Part shown: piece after piece, positions 1-6,420 of the stretch | Layout: every line of letters starts with the position of its first letter | Numbering within the stretch: position 1 is the stretch's first letter | Origin: a bacterium | GTDB lineage: Bacteria; Bacteroidota; Bacteroidia; Bacteroidales; Bacteroidaceae | Direction of reading: 5' to 3' | Assembly: GCA_004559785.1 (NCBI GenBank) | Contig: SFXD01000015.1 | Coordinates: 1-33,633, forward strand | Length of the DNA stretch: 33,633 nucleotides | Program-made: the position numbers and the translations under genes | Notes under the pieces: generated by a model | What the model was told of the DNA's origin: nothing | Seen by the model: the letters and a program-made list of their open reading frames with translations, nothing else | The model's database searches: none

Positions 1-623
1 TCCACCTTGATATCACCTTTTGTAGAGGTGTTGATGAATTCTACCTTCTGAACCGTCACCTGACATTTGCTCTTAAAGAGGTTGCCATCACCTGGCATCT
101 CTATCTTAAGAGCCTTGATCTTGGAGAATGCATGATGGAACACAAGAGGAACGCGACCTACTTTGCCAGAATTAGCCTTAGCAAAGAGTACGTCGTGAGC
201 GCAAGTCGTACCTGCAATGGTCATGACGTCACCAGAAGCGTCGTTTCCGGCAAATGTGGCATTGTCTGAATAGGGGAAATACGCATAGAAGTCCATAGTA
301 CCATTTGGCCAGTACTTCAAATCACCCAAGTCTGCATACTCCCAAGAAGTGCTGTTCCACACTTGCTCTACACCCATATTACCTCTATTGTCCTTTTTAT
401 ACAGATAGATGCCGTTGTTTTCGGTATAACCTGCGACACCAAAGTTGTCATCTTTCATGTTGTCAGTGGTTACATCTGCACCTACTGCCGCACGTGTCTT
501 TGACGTGTAGGAGTTGAAGGAGATGGCGTTGCTCTTGTCTACGAAGCCTTCCTCGTTGATCTCGTTGGTGCAGCTGTTCAGTGCGAACAGGGCGGCACAC
601 AGGTAAAAATACTTTCCTTTCAT
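1..623 (-). CDS. Fimbrillin-like lipoprotein (partial, C-terminus outside window)
   Basis: Reading from an ATG at 623 toward the window start gives an uninterrupted frame of 207 codons with no stop, so the gene is cut by the edge. The N-terminus is a lipoprotein signal: KGKYFYLCAALFALNSC, with the Cys about residue 18 as the expected lipidation site. The mature part has features seen in Bacteroidales fimbrillin-family proteins: an early SFNSYTSKTRAAV segment, then WNSTSWEYADLGDLKYWP and MDFYAYFPYSD, and a VPLVFHHAFSKIKALKIEM strand. Such proteins are exported as lipoproteins and assembled on the surface as fimbrial subunits or tips. It is the last visible gene of a minus-strand cassette with DUF3575 and DUF5119 genes, which supports a fimbrial role. 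Whether it is a stalk or an accessory subunit cannot be told from this part. Confidence 0.8.
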   Translation of the reverse strand, partial: MKGKYFYLCAALFALNSCTNEINEEGFVDKSNAISFNSYTSKTRAAVGADVTTDNMKDDNFGVAGYTENNGIYLYKKDNRGNMGVEQVWNSTSWEYADLGDLKYWPNGTMDFYAYFPYSDNATFAGNDASGDVMTIAGTTCAHDVLFAKANSGKVGRVPLVFHHAFSKIKALKIEMPGDGNLFKSKCQVTVQKVEFINTSTKGDIKV

Positions 624-778
624 CTTTGCTTGTATTTAAATTGGTTGTTAATCAAAATTGATCTGTCTCTCTTTTTTTTACATTATTATATTAAATAGTC
701 TCTCTCTCTTTCTTAAAATCCTTTTCCTCTTTTTGCCATTCTCTTTGACTCTTCGCCCCTTCGACTCTTCGACTCTCT
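624..778. other. Gene-free spacer inside the fimbrial cassette, polypurine on the minus strand
   Basis: This 155-bp spacer separates the DUF5119 reading frame from the fimbrillin-like gene. It is strongly pyrimidine-rich on the plus strand, with runs of CTCT and a short tandem TTCGACTC repeat near 760-776. A 15-bp direct repeat (TTTACATTATTATAT) lies at 677-691 and 778-792, the second copy covering the stop codon of the upstream frame. No clear TAnnTTTG promoter was found for the fimbrillin-like gene, so it may be read through from upstream. Confidence 0.5.
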
Positions 779-792
779 TTACATTATTATAT
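677..792. repeat. Pair of 15-bp direct repeats (677-691 and 778-792)
   Basis: TTTACATTATTATAT occurs twice, exactly, 101 bp apart start to start, bracketing the spacer between two fimbrial genes. The right copy includes the TAA stop of the DUF5119 frame. Such a pair could mark an old duplication or a recombination site, but no function is shown. Confidence 0.5.
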
Positions 793-1824
793 CTTGCGTC
801 ATGTCGTTCCACGGGTCGGTGTCGGGCTCCATGCCTCCTTGTGAAGGAGGGTCGGGCTCGTCGGGTTCTACTGCGGGCAGTGTTACGTCGAACGTGATGT
901 CTATGTCCAGGTCGAGGTCGCAGTCGATGGTATGCTCCTCAAGCCACTTCTCCAACTGCGGCGTAACGTCGGCTGACACCGTGTAGGTCTCGTCGTTCAC
1001 CAGCAGGAAGTTGAGGGTGATTTCAAAGCGCGTACCCTCCCTCAGGTTGTCCTCGTTGAAGCTGAAGCTGTTGAACGACTGGGACAGGACCGCCTCGGTA
1101 CGGGTGCTGTTCTTGAACTGGCGGTTGTTGAGGTTGAAGGCATAGGTCACCTTCTCCCTCTCCGGCAAGCGTGTCACGAGGTTTGCCTCCTCTTGCAGTA
1201 GTTGATGCCGTTGACGTTCACCTTGATGTTAATCCTCTTCGTCACGGCTCGCTCCACGACGTCTATCTCCTGCATGACGTAGCTGCCGCTGGATGCATCG
1301 GGGCGGTAGTACTCGTAGACTTCCTCCACGGGCTTTACGGTGACGTCCCTGACGGCCGCCGAGGTAAGGTACCCGGGATAGGAGGAGCTTACTAAGCCGG
1401 GGGTGTCGGGGGTGATGCTGGCGACGAAATCCTTGAAGGGAAGTTCCGTGCTGAAGCTGATGGTAGGCAGTTCGTACCTGCTGTCGTTGATGATGACCAG
1501 GTCGTACGTTCCCGGGGCGAGTCGCAGCCGCGGAGTGCTCCAGTTGGCATCAGGGGGGAACTCTGCCACCAGCCTCTGCGTCGCCGCGTCGTAGGCGAAG
1601 ATGGTGACTCCGTTCAGGGGGTTGTCGGGGTCGTACGAGGGGTGCGAGGGCGAGAACGCCGTCTGGCTCCAGTCGATGTTGAGCTGGACGTTGGGCTGCA
1701 GCGAGGTCTCGTAGTACAGGTGGTCGCGGCTGCACGAGGCATACGCCAGCACCATGGGTATGGCTGCCAGGGCGGCCGCCTTCCCCATTCCCTTTCCGTG
1801 TGCTATGGTGTTCCTGTACCTCAT
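779..1824 (-). pseudogene. DUF5119/Mfa2-like fimbrial lipoprotein, broken by a frameshift
   Basis: Two overlapping minus-strand frames together look like one family protein of about 345 residues. The first (1824 to 1174) starts at ATG 1824, has a lipoprotein signal ending VLAYASC, then NVQLNIDWS, GVTIFAYDA, LAPGTYDLVIINDS and VTKRINIKVNVNGINYC, all typical of FimB/Mfa2-type (DUF5119) anchor or accessory proteins. It stops soon after at CKRRQTS. The continuation lies in another frame down to the TAA at 779-781: NLVTRLPEREKVTYAFNLNN, LSQSFNSFSFNEDNLREGTR and ITLNFLLVNDETYTVSADV, closing with an acidic, Pro-rich tail. Its first start-like codon is a GTG at 1177, inside the first frame. A loss of one base (or 3n+1) near 1180-1200 explains this. 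The gene sits 18 bp after the DUF3575 stop. It may be a true pseudogene, a variable locus or an assembly error. Confidence 0.75.
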
Positions 1825-1842
1825 ATCAAAAAAACTGCCTTT

Positions 1843-3045
1843 TTACTTGTGCGTCTTAGCCTTGTTCCCGTGAAATGCGTATACCAGCGACACGCCCAGC
1901 GACGTGGGCAGTACGCTCCTGAAGGTGTGCGACACCCATGGGTAGTCGTGTACCTTGATGTCCCCGTATGGGGTGCCGGACTTCTGCGTGTACTTGTGGT
2001 AGTCGGTATGCAGGTAGCCTGCCGAGACGGAGTATTCCATCTTCCAATGCCTACCTATGTAGTGGCTGTAGCCGAACACGGGCGACACGTGCCACAGTTC
2101 TCCCTGCACGCCGTGCCTGGTGAGCTGCATGTCGTACTTGCCCCACCCTGCCGAGAGCCCGGCGAAGAGGGAGGAGTACCGCCCTCCGTCCTTGCCGAAA
2201 TAGTACCGCGGCGCGAGCGACACGTAGCGCAGCTCGATGGTGCGGTGCTTGCGCACACTGTTCCACCAGGGGTTGACGTACTGAGCCTCCACGGAGAACC
2301 TCCTCCCCAGTGGCACCTCCACGGCCACGTTGACGAAGGTGAGCAGGTCGTAGGGCAGGTTGGTCTTGACGAAGAGCACGGGCCTGCGCTCCGCTGCCAC
2401 GCCCTTCCCCTGCCGTGGCGGCGACTGCGTGGGGACATCGCCCGCCTCCTCCGCGGGCAGGCCTCCCGTCCTGACAGAGTCCGCCGGGGCTTCCGCCTGC
2501 CCTTGACGGGACACCTCGTCCACCACTGGCGGGGACACCGCCTGCAGGCTATCTTCCCCTTGGCTGTAACACAGCATCACCTCGGAAAACCTCATCTTGG
2601 GATAGTGCGAGACCTTGACCTGCCCCGCCATGTCGTTTGTCGTCTGTTCGTCGATGCTGCAATCCAGCGACGAGGATATATGCCTGAAGGCCTCCGAACG
2701 GCCATTCAGGAAGTCCAGCGCCGACATCGCCCTGGCATGCGACAAGACACGGTTGCGACCGATGCTTCCCTCCGGAGATGCGGAAGACGTTACCGTAAGT
2801 GCGAATGGCTTGAAGAAAGGCAACCTGCACAGGGAGTCGAGGTCATGTATGAAACGCTCCAGACACGGCGCATTGGCTGGAATCCTGGACACGTCGCCGC
2901 TGCCACAAGGATAGTACACCTTGACGCCAAGGGTGTCGTCCGGCATACGTGCCATGGCTACATTCCCACTCATTCCCAGCACCAAGATGACATAAGACAA
3001 TATCTTGTGAGAAATTTTCCAATCGCTGTTCGTCACTCGTTTCAC
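1843..3045 (-). CDS. DUF3575 outer-membrane protein with OmpA-like N-terminal part, fimbrial cassette
   Basis: 400 codons from a GTG at 3045; the true start is uncertain because this GTG lies almost on the predicted transcription start. After a hydrophobic export segment (SYVILVLGMSGNVAMA) comes a region resembling an OmpA-type fold, with VTSSASPEGSIGRNRVLSHARA near residues 86-107. A low-complexity Ala/Pro/Glu linker (about 175-215) follows. The C-terminal half matches DUF3575 proteins: LFVKTNLPYDLLTFVNVAVE, VEAQYVNPWWN, LAPRYYFG, then alternating aromatic strands and a final LGVSLVYAFHGNK, consistent with an outer-membrane barrel. In Bacteroidales, DUF3575 genes sit at the head of fimbria (Mfa/Fim-like) operons, as here. 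An assembly or anchoring role is inferred. Confidence 0.8.
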   Translation of the reverse strand: MKRVTNSDWKISHKILSYVILVLGMSGNVAMARMPDDTLGVKVYYPCGSGDVSRIPANAPCLERFIHDLDSLCRLPFFKPFALTVTSSASPEGSIGRNRVLSHARAMSALDFLNGRSEAFRHISSSLDCSIDEQTTNDMAGQVKVSHYPKMRFSEVMLCYSQGEDSLQAVSPPVVDEVSRQGQAEAPADSVRTGGLPAEEAGDVPTQSPPRQGKGVAAERRPVLFVKTNLPYDLLTFVNVAVEVPLGRRFSVEAQYVNPWWNSVRKHRTIELRYVSLAPRYYFGKDGGRYSSLFAGLSAGWGKYDMQLTRHGVQGELWHVSPVFGYSHYIGRHWKMEYSVSAGYLHTDYHKYTQKSGTPYGDIKVHDYPWVSHTFRSVLPTSLGVSLVYAFHGNKAKTHK

Positions 3046-3049
3046 GGCA

Positions 3050-3057
3050 CAAAAGTA
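3050..3057 (-). promoter_or_regulatory. Bacteroidetes -7 element for the DUF3575/fimbrial operon
   Basis: On the minus strand TACTTTTG matches TAnnTTTG. No good TTTG lies about 20 bp upstream. Instead a 6-bp inverted repeat, GACATA...TATGTC (3070-3087), covers the expected -33 area, which suggests a regulated promoter. Transcription should start near 3044, so the GTG at 3045 is a doubtful start codon. Confidence 0.55.
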
Positions 3058-3069
3058 CCCATATTCCGT

Positions 3070-3087
3070 GACATATAATGTTATGTC
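3070..3087. promoter_or_regulatory. Possible operator: inverted repeat upstream of the fimbrial operon
   Basis: GACATA and TATGTC are perfect inverted arms separated by 6 bp, centred about 25 bp upstream of the -7 element. Placement fits a repressor or activator site; the binding protein is unknown. Confidence 0.3.
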
Positions 3088-3502
3088 GCTCCACAGCCTT
3101 ATATATTTAATTAAATTTAACTTAAAATCACATATCGGGGGGGTATTTTTGATTCGTTAACACTTACGTGCAAGGGAATCCTGGCACAAAAAGCACAAGG
3201 TTTATGCAATGATTTACGTGATATACATAAGATTAAGGGGGGGGGTAAGACGAAGTATTTACCACCGTGGTGCCGCATCTAAACGGCAGGACCTCACCTT
3301 ATGCCACAGTTCCTGAGCCAGACAGTAGGGGCATAGTTATTTTGGCGAGATTACCACCCCCCTTGGAGCATCGCCTCCATGTAGCTGCCATGCCCCTGCC
3401 CCGATGCGATTTTGTAATCTTTTATGCAACTTCTGCAGGCAACCAACTACGGGTTGAAAAACAGCCGTCCAGTTCATTCCTCGCCCCGAAGAGGCAGAAG
3501 CA
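3088..3502. other. Gene-free region with two G-tracts
   Basis: No credible gene was found here on either strand; the open frames that enter it are short and are antisense to, or run off, the neighbouring membrane-protein gene. The AT-rich side (3088-3240) holds a run of seven G (3137-3143) and a run of nine G (3237-3245). The GC-rich side (3246-3502) holds short inverted repeats, such as GGGGCAT near 3330 with ATGCCCC near 3390, and a GGAG/CTCC hairpin near 3365. A small RNA or leader is possible, but no known riboswitch core was recognised. Confidence 0.5.
3137..3245. repeat. Homopolymeric G-tracts (G7 at 3137-3143, G9 at 3237-3245)
   Basis: Seven and nine consecutive G on the plus strand (C on the transcribed fimbrial strand), both followed by TA. 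They lie roughly 80 and 180 bp upstream of the fimbrial -7 element. Tracts of this length are prone to slipped-strand length change. Confidence 0.7.
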
Positions 3503-3925
3503 TCATCCCTTACGGAACGCCCCCGTGCCAGGGAACGAAGCTCCCCCAGCAAACGGTTCCGGCTCCCCCATCCTTGCCATGCCTACGATGCCGTATACCG
3601 ACACAAGGGAGCACAGTGCCATCACGGCATAGTGAACATTGTTGAGCAAAAAGAGCAGGATGCCGGAACTGACCGTTAGCTGGAACAGTTCCACGGGAGA
3701 AGGCAGCAGCCTGGCAAGGACGGCAAGCAGCACGCCCACCACCGTACCTGCCACAAAGCATACTATCGCCCTACGACGATGCCTGCGCATCTCACGAGCC
3801 CTGTACTCCATCACCATGTCCACCGCATCCATGCGATGCTGCAGCGACGCGAGGAATCCTTCCTCGTTGCCTATCCCGGGCTTGTAGTTGGATAGCAGTA
3901 TATCCAGGTCTTTTTCTTCCATCAT
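3503..3925 (-). CDS. Small membrane protein coupled to ECF sigma factor; possible anti-sigma factor
   Basis: The start is set by an ATGA overlap: ATG at 3925 shares bases with the sigma-factor TGA (3922-3924), so translation is probably coupled. The 140-residue product has a soluble N-terminal part beginning MMEEKDLDILLSNYKP, containing a hydrophilic helix with MDAVDMVMEYRAREMRRHRRR. Hydrophobic segments follow: AIVCFVAGTVVGVLLAVLARL, then a long stretch LFQLTVSSGILLFLLNNV and YAVMALCSLVSVYGIVGMA, giving about three membrane passes. A cytoplasmic N-terminus followed by membrane helices, directly after an ECF sigma gene, is the usual layout of a membrane-bound anti-sigma factor. It has no FecR domain and no HxxxCxxC zinc motif, so the role is inferred from context only. 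Confidence 0.7.
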   Translation of the reverse strand: MMEEKDLDILLSNYKPGIGNEEGFLASLQHRMDAVDMVMEYRAREMRRHRRRAIVCFVAGTVVGVLLAVLARLLPSPVELFQLTVSSGILLFLLNNVHYAVMALCSLVSVYGIVGMARMGEPEPFAGGASFPGTGAFRKG

Positions 3926-4404
3926 CTTCCGATCCTCCTTCTTAGTTCCTCGCGCCCACGCTGGAGCTGTTTCCTTACGGCAGCCTCGCTCTGCCCCGTC
4001 ACCTCTGCCACCTCGCACGTCTTGTACCCCTCCATGTAGTGCATCACGATGCTCGTCCGCTCCGCCTCGCTCAGGGCACCGAGGGCTTCGTGCAGTTCCT
4101 GGTAGCGGAAAGCCTCGTCGGCCGTGGCATCGCTCGTTTCCGACAGGCACGAATCGAGCGACGCGGTATGCCGCCTGCCATGCGCCTTAGTGGCGTTGAG
4201 GAAGGTGGTGTAGGCTATGCGGCGCAGCCACAGCGAGGCACGGCCGCGCTCGTCGTAGTCACCGAGCGAGACGTAGGCCTTGACCAGGGCGTCCTGGGCA
4301 ATGTCGTCGGCCTCGTCCTGCCTGCCCAGACACAGAGCCAGCAGGAAGCGGCGCAATGCCTCCTGCTCGCCCTTTACCATCCGGACAAATTGCTCGCGCG
4401 TCAT
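3922..4404 (-). CDS. ECF-type RNA polymerase sigma factor (sigma-70 family)
   Basis: 160 residues from ATG 4404, chosen over an upstream in-frame ATG (4464) because a GGAGG lies 6 bp before it and the family's N-terminal helix starts there (MTREQFVRMVKGEQEALRRF). Region 2 is visible as LGRQDEADDIAQDALVKAYV and the following WLRRIAYTTFLNATKA. Region 4 is LSEAERTSIVMHYMEGYKTCEVAEVTG with recognition helix QSEAAVRKQLQRGREELRR. There is no C-terminal extension. The gene begins 13 bp after the stop of a membrane-protein gene and overlaps the next gene by 4 bp, so all three form one operon. Targets are not known; the neighbouring fimbrial cassette is a reasonable candidate regulon. Confidence 0.9.
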   Translation of the reverse strand: MTREQFVRMVKGEQEALRRFLLALCLGRQDEADDIAQDALVKAYVSLGDYDERGRASLWLRRIAYTTFLNATKAHGRRHTASLDSCLSETSDATADEAFRYQELHEALGALSEAERTSIVMHYMEGYKTCEVAEVTGQSEAAVRKQLQRGREELRRRIGR

Positions 4405-4417
4405 AAGCCTGCCTCCG

Positions 4418-4846
4418 TCAGTCCTGCAGCTTGGCAAGAGCCTTCTTGCACTGGCGTGCCGCAAGCAGCAGTCCTACTCCCAATGCGAACACCGGCGCGA
4501 AGCACATCATCCCGACGAAGAACCCATCCCTCAGCATGTCGATTACGATAGAATGTATGCCGAATGCCAACATGGATACCATGCCTACGAAGCCCGTCAG
4601 GCAGAGAGTCCATCCGAACAAGGTCTCGATGTGTATGCGACCAATGAGGCGTTCGCGCAACGGCCTTTCCTTGGGGGCTATCGACTGCATGAACTGCTCC
4701 ACGTCGATGGTGGGGTTCTTCTCGATGGCGGACAATATTATCTTGGTACGGCTGTCTGACTCATACTTCCTATAGAGGTAGTATGCAAGGATGAAGATTG
4801 TAGGAATCAATACGAATATCCCAAATGCTACGGAATTGTCACTCAT
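4418..4846 (-). CDS. Small membrane protein, possibly DUF6249-like, first gene of the sigma operon
   Basis: 142 residues from ATG 4846. The N-terminus is a membrane helix (VAFGIFVLIPTIFILAYYLY) followed by a charged segment with KIILSAIEKNPTIDVEQFMQ and PKERPLRERLIGR. Two more hydrophobic segments follow: LFGWTLCLTGFVGMVSMLAFG and MMCFAPVFALGVGLLLAA, with a short basic C-terminus. This resembles small Bacteroidales membrane proteins (DUF6249 type) encoded beside ECF sigma factors; the family name is from memory and was not checked. It probably takes part in sensing or in controlling the sigma factor at the inner membrane. No enzymatic motif was seen. Confidence 0.7.
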   Translation of the reverse strand: MSDNSVAFGIFVLIPTIFILAYYLYRKYESDSRTKIILSAIEKNPTIDVEQFMQSIAPKERPLRERLIGRIHIETLFGWTLCLTGFVGMVSMLAFGIHSIVIDMLRDGFFVGMMCFAPVFALGVGLLLAARQCKKALAKLQD

Positions 4847-5118
4847 AATTCGTTTGTTGTCTTTTAATTGTTAAACCCTTATTTGTTATTAAACGCTTTC
4901 CGAACCGATTCTCGTATATATAACAACCAAAAGCCGTGGTTTGTGACAGCAGGGCACATTTTTTTTGCTATGAGAGACCCCCTCTGTCCCCCTGTTTAGG
5001 GGGAAGAGCTATGGGCGGTGAGAGGTGAGAGGTGAGAGGTGAGCAATGGGCGGTGAGCTATGAGCAGTGAGCGAACGAAAAAAGCGACGGAGAGAGATAA
5101 TCTCATCCGTCGCCGTTG
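4847..5118. other. Spacer with low-complexity repeats and a small C/G hairpin
   Basis: The AT-rich part next to the sigma operon (4847-4930) should hold its promoter, but no TAnnTTTG match was found, so an alternative sigma factor could be used. A CCCCCT-GTTT-AGGGGG hairpin lies at 4988-5003. Four copies of a 7-bp unit (GGTGAGA or GGTGAGC) run from 5017 to 5044, followed by degenerate copies to about 5072. No coding frame is convincing. Confidence 0.45.
5017..5044. repeat. Tandem 7-bp repeat (GGTGAGA x4)
   Basis: Four contiguous 7-bp units, the last ending in C instead of A. Related motifs (ATGGGCGGTGAG, GAGCTATGAGC) extend the low-complexity tract on both sides. Confidence 0.7.
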
Positions 5119-5191
5119 AGCGGAAGACGGGGCTCAAACCCGCGACCCCCAGCTTGGAAGGCTAGTGCTCTATCGACTGAGCTACTTCCGC
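5119..5191 (-). tRNA. tRNA-Gly (anticodon UCC)
   Basis: The minus strand folds as a 73-nt tRNA. The acceptor stem is GCGGAAG paired with CTTCCGC plus discriminator U. The D-arm holds AGCTCAGTCGATAGAGC. The anticodon stem CTAGC/GCTGG encloses loop CTTCCAA (anticodon TCC, reading GGA and possibly GGG). The T-arm is GCGGGTTTGAGCCCCGT. The 3' CCA is not encoded. An ideal promoter lies just upstream, so it is likely transcribed alone. Confidence 0.95.
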
Positions 5192-5207
5192 ATTGCTTTT
5201 GCGAGTG

Positions 5208-5239
5208 CAAAGGTATGCCTTTTCCGCCAAAACACCAAA
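5208..5239 (-). promoter_or_regulatory. Promoter of tRNA-Gly (TTTG-20-TACCTTTG)
   Basis: On the minus strand TTTG (5239-5236) is separated by 20 bp from TACCTTTG (5215-5208), a full match to the Bacteroidetes housekeeping consensus. The start of transcription should fall about 10 bp before the tRNA 5' end at 5191. Confidence 0.8.
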
Positions 5240-5369
5240 CGTTATGGACTTTTTCTGCGCAAAAAGTGGATATTTCAAGGAATAAGGGGACAAAAAAGAC
5301 GATTTCGGGTAGCAACGAAGCCTTTTTTCCGTAACTTTACCAGTGTAAAAAAACCAAAAGAATGAGGCT

Positions 5370-5528
5370 ATGAGACGTATGATGAAATTACGGATAAGGG
5401 GCGAGCGCATCATCAGCACGAGCCACAAGTGCTTCTCGGAAACCAGCCTCGACAAGGTGACGGACGTCTCGGTTCGAGGAATAGGTCACCTGCCCCCTAC
5501 CCCTCCCCTTGCCTCCGAGGTACATTGA
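5370..5528 (+). CDS. Hypothetical 52-residue ORF, possible remnant of a TetR-type regulator
   Basis: ATG 5370 opens a 52-codon frame ending at TGA 5526-5528. It starts MRRMMKLRIRGERIISTSHK and continues CFSETSLDKVTDVSVRGIG. The spacing resembles the first helix-turn-helix segment of TetR-family proteins (ERIxxxAxxxFxExGxxxxTV), after which the frame degenerates into Pro-rich sequence. A near-consensus -7 element, TAACTTTA, lies at 5332-5339. It converges on and overlaps the glycosyltransferase gene end by 32 bp. It could be a truncated regulator, a real small protein or chance; the resemblance is weak. Confidence 0.25.
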   Translation: MRRMMKLRIRGERIISTSHKCFSETSLDKVTDVSVRGIGHLPPTPPLASEVH

Positions 5529-6408
5529 GGTAAAAGGCAAGCTTGTACAGCTGGAAAATCCATACCCTGGGGTTGTTGCCCGACAGCGTACGGCGCATCA
5601 GAGGCAGCCACGGGCGCAAGAGCGAGGCAAGCGGGCGTGCAAGCCCACAGCCGCGAAGCCTGCCGCATACGGAGAGCAGCGTAGAGTAGCCCTCCAGCAA
5701 ATGGCGGAACTCGTAGAGGCTGGACATCGCCTCCTCCGTCTTGCACAGGAAACGGGCGTTCGGCTCGAATTCGGAGAAGACCACCGGGTTGTCTATGTGC
5801 CGGATGCTGAAGCCCTGGTCGTGCAAGCGTTTGCCAAACAGCACGTCCTCATATCCATAACGCCGGAGCGACTCGTCGAATGGGCAGGCAAGCATCACCT
5901 CGCGCCGAGCCATGAAGTTGGGCGTACAGAAATGCAGGTACTCGTCCACTGGCTTGGAGTGCCTGTCCTTCCTTGCAGCCACCGCCATCTCATACCTATA
6001 CCGCAGGTTGCCACCCTGATGGCTTGCGTCGCAGACGGGGCGATAGCCTCCGCTCACTACATCGGCTTCACCTGCCTCAAAGTAGCGGGCAAGGAAACGT
6101 CCGTCGGGCAGGGCGTGCCTACAATCGAGGAAAAGCAGAAGGGGATATGCTGCCTCCCGGGCAAGGCGGTTGCGAGCCGCCGACCTGCCCGTGTTGGACG
6201 GCAGACGAAGGTAGCGGCAATGCTCCATGCCGTCGATGGCAAGGTTTGCCTCCACCACATCCATGTCGTCGCTCCCATCGTCGAGCACCACCACCTCGAA
6301 CGCAAGCCCCGGCATGGACTTTGCCTGACGGACAAGAGCCGACACCAACGGCACACAGACATGGTTGAAACAAGGAATCAATATGGACAATTCCTTCATC
6401 CTCTGCAT
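5497..6408 (-). CDS. Family 2 glycosyltransferase
   Basis: 303 residues from ATG 6408; a second in-frame ATG at 6399 (MKELSILIPC) fits the family start equally well. The GT-A fold is clear: LSILIPCFN for the first strand, FEVVVLDDGSDD for the nucleotide-binding Asp pair, NTGRSAARNRLAREA, then LLFLDCRHALPDG in the place of the usual DxD strand, where the motif is modified to DCRH. Further on, CTPNFMARREVMLACPFDES and RRYGYEDVLFGKRLHDQGF give the acceptor-side and catalytic ED motif. The C-terminal basic region may touch the membrane. It probably adds sugars to a surface glycan or lipid-linked saccharide; donor and acceptor are unknown. It follows the MFS gene by 12 bp. Confidence 0.88.
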   Translation of the reverse strand: MQRMKELSILIPCFNHVCVPLVSALVRQAKSMPGLAFEVVVLDDGSDDMDVVEANLAIDGMEHCRYLRLPSNTGRSAARNRLAREAAYPLLLFLDCRHALPDGRFLARYFEAGEADVVSGGYRPVCDASHQGGNLRYRYEMAVAARKDRHSKPVDEYLHFCTPNFMARREVMLACPFDESLRRYGYEDVLFGKRLHDQGFSIRHIDNPVVFSEFEPNARFLCKTEEAMSSLYEFRHLLEGYSTLLSVCGRLRGCGLARPLASLLRPWLPLMRRTLSGNNPRVWIFQLYKLAFYLNVPRRQGEG

Positions 6409-6420
6409 GGGGGGAAGACG

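Noticed and set aside
1642..3078. Plus-strand 478-codon open frame
   Set aside because: It lies antisense to the DUF5119 and DUF3575 genes, is rich in Arg/His/Val typical of mirror frames, and has no recognisable domain.
3246..3502. Riboswitch or known structured RNA upstream of the fimbrial operon
   Set aside because: Short inverted repeats exist, but no conserved core of cobalamin, TPP, SAM or similar classes was recognised, and it lies upstream of the promoter.
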